A stretch of DNA of 64,000 nucleotides, from NCBI RefSeq assembly GCF_038561965.1, contig NZ_CP139348.1:496001-560000 (forward strand), read 5' to 3'. A program made the translations under genes and the position numbers. Positions 58,407-64,000 of this stretch are shown one piece after another. The DNA comes from Stutzerimonas stutzeri. Lineage in GTDB: Bacteria > Pseudomonadota > Gammaproteobacteria > Pseudomonadales > Pseudomonadaceae. The notes beneath the pieces are model-generated. The model was not told where the DNA came from, ran no database searches, and saw only the letters and a program-made list of their open reading frames with translations. How positions within the stretch are numbered: the stretch's first letter is position 1; each line of letters starts with the position of its first letter.

Positions 58407-60161
58407 TCAGTAAGGCTTTTGTGCCAACGAGACCGTAAAGATTCCCCAGTCGTCGATACGCTGCGTGATTTTAACCAGGCCTGCCGCTGCTACCAGTTGG
58501 TCCATCTCCGCTTGGGTACGCCGCCGCATGACCCATGGCTGTCCATCTCGGTGACTGGTTAGCGCTCGGGCTATGAGTTTCAGCTGTGGGTGCCAGGGTT
58601 GTCCCGTGTACACGATATACCCGCCCGGTTCCAGCGCTTCGGCGGCGCCGGCCAGAGAGCGGCCGACCAGTTGATTGTCGCCGAACAACTCGTAGAGTCC
58701 CGACACCACTACAAGCGTGGGGCGCGGCGAGAGTGTGGCCAGATCCGCTTGGTCGAATGCGTCTGCCTTGATGAACCGGGCGACCTCGCCGAAACCCTTT
58801 GCCTGGATCAGGGCACTGCCGTCGCGGACGTTGATATCGCTGTAATCGCGCAGAACGATCGATGCTGGGCGCTCTTCGAGGTCCTGTATTGCTTCGAGAA
58901 TGTAGCGACCATGGCCGGCGGCAATGTCCACGATGCGCACTGGCTGATCGGCGCTTCGCAGGCGGCTGATCGCCCCGCGTAACAGTTCTTCTACATGTCT
59001 TTTTCTCCGGCGTATTGCGCGCCAGCCTATGGAACTCAAATAGAGCTGGTCAATCTTGCGCCCCAGCACAGTCAGGCCCGTCGGTTTGTTTCTGTAGACG
59101 TAATCAAGCGTGCTGCCGGAATCGAAACCGGTCTCGAAACCGAGCTTCAGCCCATGGGAAAGCTGGGCGCCAAGGCTCATTCCTGTACGCATGGCGCGCC
59201 AGTAATGTCCTTGTATGGAATTCGGAGGAACAGGGGCAGCCAGTGCTTCCGCTTCTGCACACATCGGGCCTATTCGGTCCGCATCGAGGAGCGACGGGGA
59301 CGCCATTGGCGTATCAAAGTTGTGACGTATGAAGCGACGGGCCTGGCTTATTACCCGGCTACGATCTCGCTCGCCCAGCGTGTCGTGAAAGAAGCCGGGC
59401 AGGACGTGTTTTTCTTTCCGTATGCTGCCAAGTCTTTCGAAAAAAGTTACCTGCGGTTTGCGTTCGACAACGAAGTCTGCGCCTGAAATGAGGAGCTGAG
59501 TTGGGATGTGAATCGCCTGCGCATCTGCAACCACGCGCCGTGCAGCTTCATGCAGCCCGAGGAGCATGTTCACGGAAATGGCCCTGGCAATGAGCGGATC
59601 CTGCTGATAGCTCTGGATCCGCACAGGATCGTGCGTCAGGAAACGGGCCTTGACGTAGCTGTTGACGAAGAAGTTGCCGCGAAGCGCCCGTATCAACTTT
59701 AGAGCCGTCCGTGCGAACGGTACGTAAAGCTTCACCTTGAACGCTGGTGATGCCAGTACCAGAGCCCGAACTTTGGGCGCGTAGTCGTGAGCCCATGTCG
59801 CAACGACCACCGCTCCTACGCTTTGCGCAACAATGGCCAGGTTTTCCTCTTCGATGCGGTGGGTCGAGCCAATGTGATCAATGAACGTCTGCACGTCTCG
59901 CACGCTCGTTGCAAAGCTTGGGCTGTCCCCGCGTGCGCCAGGCGACAGACCGTGCCCGCGCGCATCCCAGGCAAAGAAGTCACAGTCAGGGAGCTCAAGT
60001 TCATCGACGAGGTGGGTCAGTCGACCCGAATGCTCATGCCCGCGATGAAGCATCACGACGGCCCGCCTTTTAGTCTCTACGGGCGAAAGCGCGGGCCAAT
60101 GGCGGTAGGAAAGCTCTACCGCATCGTGGGTACTGAACGTTAGAAGGTGTGACTCGCGCAT
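58407..60161 (-). CDS. Bifunctional alpha/beta hydrolase - SAM methyltransferase fusion
   Basis: A 584-residue two-domain protein. Residues 1 to about 310 are an alpha/beta hydrolase (lysophospholipase-like): VVMLHRGHEHSGR near residue 36, WDARGHGLSPG near residue 65 and a nucleophile elbow with Ser114 in VAQSVGAVV, which has Ala before the elbow instead of Gly. From about residue 400 comes a methyltransferase with RIVDIAAGHGRYILEAIQ near residue 415 and VVVSGLYELFGDN near residue 485, then YIVYTGQPWHPQLK. Known relatives in Pseudomonas are annotated as such fusions, of unknown substrate; lipid modification is a guess. The composition appears less GC-rich than the neighbours, possibly a transferred gene. 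Confidence 0.85.
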   Translation of the reverse strand: MRESHLLTFSTHDAVELSYRHWPALSPVETKRRAVVMLHRGHEHSGRLTHLVDELELPDCDFFAWDARGHGLSPGARGDSPSFATSVRDVQTFIDHIGSTHRIEEENLAIVAQSVGAVVVATWAHDYAPKVRALVLASPAFKVKLYVPFARTALKLIRALRGNFFVNSYVKARFLTHDPVRIQSYQQDPLIARAISVNMLLGLHEAARRVVADAQAIHIPTQLLISGADFVVERKPQVTFFERLGSIRKEKHVLPGFFHDTLGERDRSRVISQARRFIRHNFDTPMASPSLLDADRIGPMCAEAEALAAPVPPNSIQGHYWRAMRTGMSLGAQLSHGLKLGFETGFDSGSTLDYVYRNKPTGLTVLGRKIDQLYLSSIGWRAIRRRKRHVEELLRGAISRLRSADQPVRIVDIAAGHGRYILEAIQDLEERPASIVLRDYSDINVRDGSALIQAKGFGEVARFIKADAFDQADLATLSPRPTLVVVSGLYELFGDNQLVGRSLAGAAEALEPGGYIVYTGQPWHPQLKLIARALTSHRDGQPWVMRRRTQAEMDQLVAAAGLVKITQRIDDWGIFTVSLAQKPY

Positions 60162-60330
60162 CGGAATGATCCTGGTCCCTGGACAATTAGTGAGTTATCC
60201 AAAACTCAACGGCAGAAGGCTGCTCTGCCAAGGTGGCACTTTCCGTCGGTGGTGCGATATGCGCAACGATGTCTCGCACATTTCTGATTCGCGCTAAAAA
60301 ATATTGCGGATCGCAGGTTCGCAGACGTGA

Positions 60331-61650
60331 TCACTGATACCGGTACATCTGCATCGCCGTTGGTAACGCCCAGATGCTGAATGCACCGAGCAGGCCCAGG
60401 CACGCCGGCAGAATCAGCCACCAGACCTTCGGCGGCATCGCGGTCAATGGGCTGCGCCACTGCGCCAGGGTCAGGCTGACTGCGCAGATGCAAGCGGCGA
60501 GCAATGCGCCGGCGGTGACATCCGTGGTCCAGTGCACTCCCAGGTAGACCCGCGAGAGCGCGATTGCCGTTGCCGGCAGGCTGGCCAGTACCAACCAGGC
60601 GAGCCGCAGGCGGGGCGGCTGGCCGCGGCCAGCGAGCACCCCGAGGGTCAGGAAGAAGGCGAAAGCCGCCGAGCTGTGCCCGCTGGGGAAGCTGTAGCTG
60701 CTCAGCGGCTCCATCAGCACTTCGGGACGGACCCGAGCAAAGGTTGCCTTCAATGCACCGTTCGCCGTTGCCGTTCCCAGTAGCGTGAGAATGGCGAATA
60801 CCGTTGCACGCCATTGGCGCGACGCCAGGAGCAATACGCACAACAGCACGGCGGCCCACAGCTGGGTATGGAAGTCACCGACGCGGGTGATGATGACCAT
60901 GATGCGGTCGAAGGTTGCGCTGCGCTCGCCCTGGATTACCGCGAGCAGACCTTCATCGAGCTCTTTCAAATGAGGCCAGCCGAAAAATAGCCCGAGAAGG
61001 ATGACGACGCTGAGCCCGGCCGACACGGCGCTCACCCAGCGCAGCTGCCGCAGACTGCCGAAGGCGGTTGCGCCAACAAGTATCAGTAGGGCGCCGACAA
61101 CCACGGCCGCCTCGCTCCAGAAGCCGTCTTGCAGCGGCAGACGCATGGCGGCTCCGGCGCTCCAGCCCGGCAGCAGGTAGGCCATCGACCAGCCAGCTGC
61201 AGCGCACAGACTGACCAGCAGGAAGCGTCCGAACGGCATGTCGAGCATGCCGGCAGTCATCGGCAGCATGGGTCGCAGCGGGCCGATGAAGCGGCCAACC
61301 AGCAGGCTGGCCACGCCGTAGCGCTGAAAATAGTGCTCGGCACGTAACAGCCACTCCGGATGGTCGCGCAGGCCGCGCAGGCTGCGAATGCCCTGGTGAT
61401 AGCGCCGCCCGAGCGCATAGGAAAGCAGGTCGCCGATGAGCCCGCCGACAAAGCCCAGCAGCAGAGTCTGCCCCAGGGTCAGCACGCCGCTGCCGGCCAG
61501 CACCGCGATGGCGAAGACCATGATGGTGCCTGGAATGATCAGGCCGACCACGGCCAGGCACTCCATGCAGGCGACGATGACCAGCGCCAGACCCAGCCAC
61601 TGCGGATTGGCGGCCAGCCATTGGGTGAGGGTTTCGAGCCATTGGCTCAT
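60331..61650 (-). CDS. DedA - PAP2 phosphatase fusion membrane protein
   Basis: A 439-residue inner-membrane fusion. Residues 1 to about 210 are a DedA/SNARE-associated domain (ALGRRYHQGIRSL, then VGRFIGPLRPMLPMTAG near residue 112). Residues about 245-439 are a PAP2 acid phosphatase with all three motifs: KATFARVRP, YSFPSGHSSAAFAF and LSRVYLGVHWTTD. PAP2 enzymes remove phosphate from undecaprenyl pyrophosphate or phosphatidate; DedA proteins move lipid carriers, so lipid-carrier recycling is a logical idea. AAGGAAT precedes the ATG at 61650; the longer frame to 61776 lacks family features. Confidence 0.9.
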   Translation of the reverse strand: MSQWLETLTQWLAANPQWLGLALVIVACMECLAVVGLIIPGTIMVFAIAVLAGSGVLTLGQTLLLGFVGGLIGDLLSYALGRRYHQGIRSLRGLRDHPEWLLRAEHYFQRYGVASLLVGRFIGPLRPMLPMTAGMLDMPFGRFLLVSLCAAAGWSMAYLLPGWSAGAAMRLPLQDGFWSEAAVVVGALLILVGATAFGSLRQLRWVSAVSAGLSVVILLGLFFGWPHLKELDEGLLAVIQGERSATFDRIMVIITRVGDFHTQLWAAVLLCVLLLASRQWRATVFAILTLLGTATANGALKATFARVRPEVLMEPLSSYSFPSGHSSAAFAFFLTLGVLAGRGQPPRLRLAWLVLASLPATAIALSRVYLGVHWTTDVTAGALLAACICAVSLTLAQWRSPLTAMPPKVWWLILPACLGLLGAFSIWALPTAMQMYRYQ

Positions 61651-61824
61651 GGGTAATTCCTTGAATCGTGAGCGCTTTCGACCTGGCGAAAGGGCTGTGG
61701 GTTTCCTCAGGCGAGGATACTCCGCGACATTGGCGGGTGCGCAGCGCCGTCGCACTTGAGCGGGGCGACATGGCATTCGAGCGCCTTTCGCCCGGCGCCG
61801 CTGTGCGTGGGCGCCCGGGGTGGC

Positions 61825-61830
61825 TATAAT
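61825..61830 (+). promoter_or_regulatory. Candidate -10 element for proA
   Basis: A perfect TATAAT lies 36 bases before the proA ATG, in the sequence GGCTATAATCC. No good -35 hexamer is found at 16-18 bases upstream (TGTGCG is there), so the promoter would need an activator or depend on the -10 element. Confidence 0.4.
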
Positions 61831-61865
61831 CCGCCGCTTTCCCTTCAGTCAGGCCAGCTAGATCC

Positions 61866-63131
61866 ATGACCGAGTCCGTACTCGATTACATGACCCGCCT
61901 GGGCCGCGCCGCGCGCGAGGCCTCGCGAGTGCTTGCGCGCGCCAGTACGGCGCAGAAGAACCGCGCCCTGCAGGCTGCCGCCGCCGCGCTCGACGCCGCC
62001 CGCGACGAGCTGGTGGCTGCCAATGAGCTGGACCTGGCCGGTGGCCGTGCCAATGGTCTGGACGCCGCGATGCTCGACCGCCTGGCACTGACGCCCAAGG
62101 TAATCGACGGCATGATCGAAGGGCTGCGCCAGGTCGCCACGTTGCCAGACCCGATCGGTGCGATCCGCGACATGCGCTATATGCCGTCCGGCATCCAGGT
62201 CGGCAAGATGCGCGTGCCCCTGGGCGTGGTCGGAATCATCTACGAGTCGCGGCCCAACGTAACCATCGACGCCGCCAGCCTGTGCCTGAAGTCGGGCAAC
62301 GCAACTATTCTGCGTGGCGGCTCCGAAGCGATTCATTCCAACCAGGCGATTGCCCGTTGCATTCAGCTCGGCCTGGCCGAGGCCGGATTGCCGGCAGCCG
62401 CCGTGCAGGTCGTGGAAACCACTGACCGGGCCGCGGTCGGCGCGTTGATCAGCATGCCGGAGTTTGTCGATGTGATCGTGCCGCGCGGCGGCAAGGGCTT
62501 GATCGAACGCATCAGCCGCGACGCACGGGTGCCGGTGATCAAGCATCTTGACGGCATCTGTCATGTCTACGTTGACGTCGCAGCAGACGTCGACAAGGCC
62601 ATTCGCATCGCCGACAACTCCAAGACCCAGCGCTTTGCACCATGCAATACCATGGAGACGCTGCTGGTTCATCCGGATATCGCCGAGCAGGTCCTGCCGC
62701 CGCTGGCCGCGATCTACCGTGAAAAGAGCGTGGAGCTGCGCGGCTGCGAGCGGACTCGAGCGCTGCTTGGCAGCGGCGTGCTCGAGGCCAGCGAAGAAGA
62801 CTGGGCGACCGAGTACAACGCACCGATCCTGTCGATCCGCATCGTTGATTCACTGGATGCGGCCATCGAACACATCAATCGATACGGCTCGCAGCATACC
62901 GATGCGATCGTCACCGAGAACTTCAGCGATGCCCGACGCTTCCTCACCGAGGTGGATTCGGCGTCGGTGATGATTAACGCCTCGACGCGTTTCGCCGATG
63001 GCTTCGAGTATGGCCTGGGTGCTGAGATCGGTATTTCCACCGACAAGCTTCACGCCCGTGGCCCGGTTGGCCTGGAGGGGCTGACCAGCGAGAAGTACGT
63101 CGTCTTCGGCGACGGCCACGTCCGTACCTGA
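61866..63131 (+). CDS. proA: Gamma-glutamyl phosphate reductase
   Basis: A 421-residue enzyme of the aldehyde dehydrogenase fold; it reduces glutamyl 5-phosphate with NADPH in proline synthesis. The catalytic Cys is in KTQRFAPCNTMETLLVH near residue 260. Other family parts are PLGVVGIIYESRPNVTIDA near residue 120 and LKSGNATILRGGSEAIHSN near residue 140. Length is normal (about 417-421). The stop overlaps the nadD start (TGATG). Confidence 0.97.
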   Translation: MTESVLDYMTRLGRAAREASRVLARASTAQKNRALQAAAAALDAARDELVAANELDLAGGRANGLDAAMLDRLALTPKVIDGMIEGLRQVATLPDPIGAIRDMRYMPSGIQVGKMRVPLGVVGIIYESRPNVTIDAASLCLKSGNATILRGGSEAIHSNQAIARCIQLGLAEAGLPAAAVQVVETTDRAAVGALISMPEFVDVIVPRGGKGLIERISRDARVPVIKHLDGICHVYVDVAADVDKAIRIADNSKTQRFAPCNTMETLLVHPDIAEQVLPPLAAIYREKSVELRGCERTRALLGSGVLEASEEDWATEYNAPILSIRIVDSLDAAIEHINRYGSQHTDAIVTENFSDARRFLTEVDSASVMINASTRFADGFEYGLGAEIGISTDKLHARGPVGLEGLTSEKYVVFGDGHVRT

Positions 63132-63790
63132 TGAGCCAAGGCAGCGGCGCCCGGCGCATTGGTATTCTCGGCGGCACCTTCGATCCGGTACATATCGGCC
63201 ACCTGCGCGGCGCGCTGGAAGTGGCTGAGATGTTCGCTCTCGACGAGCTGCGGCTGATACCCAATGCACGGCCGCCGCATCGTGACACCCCTAATTGCTC
63301 GGCGCAGGATCGCCTGGCGATGGTCCGTCTGGCGGTGCAGGATCTGCCGCCGCTGTGCGTGGACGCACGCGAGCTGGAGCGGGAGAAGCCGTCCTACACC
63401 ATCGATACGCTGATCTCGCTGCGCGCCGAACTGGACGAGGAAGACCAACTGTTGCTGGTAGTGGGTTGGGATGCCTTCTGCGGGCTGCCCACCTGGCATC
63501 GCTGGGAGGAGCTGCTCGATTATTGCCATATCCTCGTACTGCAGCGGCCGGACGCCGGCAGCGAGGCGCCGCAAGCGCTACGTGATCTGCTGGCTGCGCG
63601 CAGCGTGCCAGACCCTCAGGTGCTTTGTGGGGGGAGTGGGCAGATTGCTTTCGTCTGGCAGACACCACTGGAGGTGTCCGCCACGCAGATTCGCCAATTG
63701 CTGGCCAGTGGCAAGTCGGTCCGATTCCTGGTTCCCGATGCCGTACTGGCTTATATCAACGCGCACGGACTGTACCGGGCGTCGAACTGA
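63131..63790 (+). CDS. nadD: Nicotinate-nucleotide adenylyltransferase
   Basis: A 219-residue enzyme that joins ATP and nicotinate mononucleotide in NAD synthesis. The nucleotidyltransferase motif GILGGTFDPVHIGHLRGA is at residues 12-29 and the C-terminal SATQIRQLLASGKSVRFLVP contains the SxTxxR-type motif. Translationally coupled to proA. The proA-nadD-rsfS order is typical for Pseudomonas. Confidence 0.95.
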   Translation: MSQGSGARRIGILGGTFDPVHIGHLRGALEVAEMFALDELRLIPNARPPHRDTPNCSAQDRLAMVRLAVQDLPPLCVDARELEREKPSYTIDTLISLRAELDEEDQLLLVVGWDAFCGLPTWHRWEELLDYCHILVLQRPDAGSEAPQALRDLLAARSVPDPQVLCGGSGQIAFVWQTPLEVSATQIRQLLASGKSVRFLVPDAVLAYINAHGLYRASN

Positions 63791-63805
63791 GGTTGTTTTC
63801 ACGTT

Positions 63806-64000
63806 ATGCAAACTGAAGAGTTGGTCCAGCTGGCAATTACCGCCCTGGAAGATCTGAAAGGCCAGGACATCACCACCATCGATGTTCGCGGCAAGACCAG
63901 TGTCACCGATTACATGATCATTGCCAGCGGGAGCTCCAGCCGGCACGTCAAGTCGCTCGTCGAAAACGTACTGGAGAAGGTCAAGGAGCAGGGCGTTCGT
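63806..64000 (+). CDS. rsfS: Ribosome silencing factor RsfS, N-terminal part
   Basis: The first 65 codons of RsfS (formerly YbeB), cut by the window end. It begins MQTEELVQLAITALEDLKGQ, followed by DITTIDVRGKTSVTDYMIIA and SGSSSRHVKSL, the conserved start of this family. RsfS binds ribosomal protein L14 and prevents subunit joining in starvation. It follows nadD by 15 bases. Confidence 0.93.
   Translation, partial: MQTEELVQLAITALEDLKGQDITTIDVRGKTSVTDYMIIASGSSSRHVKSLVENVLEKVKEQGVR

Noticed and set aside
60206..60859. 217-residue open frame across the DedA-PAP2 gene end
   Set aside because: Out-of-frame translation of the PAP2 domain; the true gene has all three PAP2 motifs.

Overview
The window is a contiguous chromosomal segment from a Pseudomonas-type gammaproteobacterium. 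Gene content and order match what I remember of the Pseudomonas aeruginosa PAO1 stretch from about PA5005 down to PA4951: LPS core genes, hldE, waaA, tolC/opmH, thiC, nudF, cpdA, parE, parC, serB, fimX, psd, rhdA, motAB, rsgA, orn. Several differences (no ssg-like gene here, extra accessory genes, a rearranged LPS block, lrgAB-type genes, a MORN/caspase-like lipoprotein) suggest another Pseudomonas-related lineage. I guess the P. stutzeri group, but this rests on synteny and general high GC only. No tRNA, rRNA, CRISPR array, transposase or phage gene was seen.

Region 1 (1-17276) is the LPS core / O-antigen region. It opens inside a NodU/CmcH-type carbamoyltransferase (WapO-like) and a GT4 enzyme (WapH-like). 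A variable block follows: a GT9 enzyme, a polysaccharide pyruvyl transferase, an MptE/DUF115-like protein, and a convergent minus-strand three-gene cassette that includes a QueC-like PP-loop enzyme and two proteins I do not recognise. After it come a GT2 enzyme, a WaaP/Kdo-kinase-like protein, msbA, a Mig-14 family gene, dnpA, a GT2-like enzyme with a membrane tail, a WaaL-like ligase and hldE. The variable block is visibly less GC-rich than the housekeeping part.

Region 2 (17371-23855) holds a conserved Pseudomonas protein of unknown function, an aldo/keto reductase overlapping an FAD oxidoreductase, an SMR efflux protein, divergent waaA, and the TolC-family outer-membrane channel. Convergent waaA and tolC are separated by an inverted pair of REP-like repeats. 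Region 3 (24036-36123) begins with a TPP riboswitch ahead of thiC. It continues with a DUF3298 lipoprotein, nudF, a DUF1249 gene, cpdA, a YqiA-like esterase, and parE and parC with three small overlapping genes between them.

Region 4 (36297-50826) has a PqiC-like lipoprotein, an AhpA/SMP-type membrane protein divergent from serB, a zinc alcohol dehydrogenase, fimX with a large PilZ-like neighbour, psd, rhdA, an HDOD protein and motAB. A FliA-type promoter can be seen in front of motA. Region 5 (50837-64000) has rsgA, a membrane-linked methyltransferase, orn, a hairpin repeat, an NAD(P)-binding protein, a MORN-repeat caspase-like lipoprotein, a MaoC protein, LrgA/LrgB, a LON-domain protein, a hydrolase-methyltransferase fusion, a DedA-PAP2 fusion, proA, nadD and the start of rsfS.

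Most of the window is ordinary housekeeping sequence. The parts most likely to hide undescribed biology are the 4999-7571 cassette with its QueC-like enzyme, the 54217-55890 MORN/caspase-like lipoprotein, and the kinase-like protein at 8713-9345, whose catalytic loop lacks the usual aspartate.
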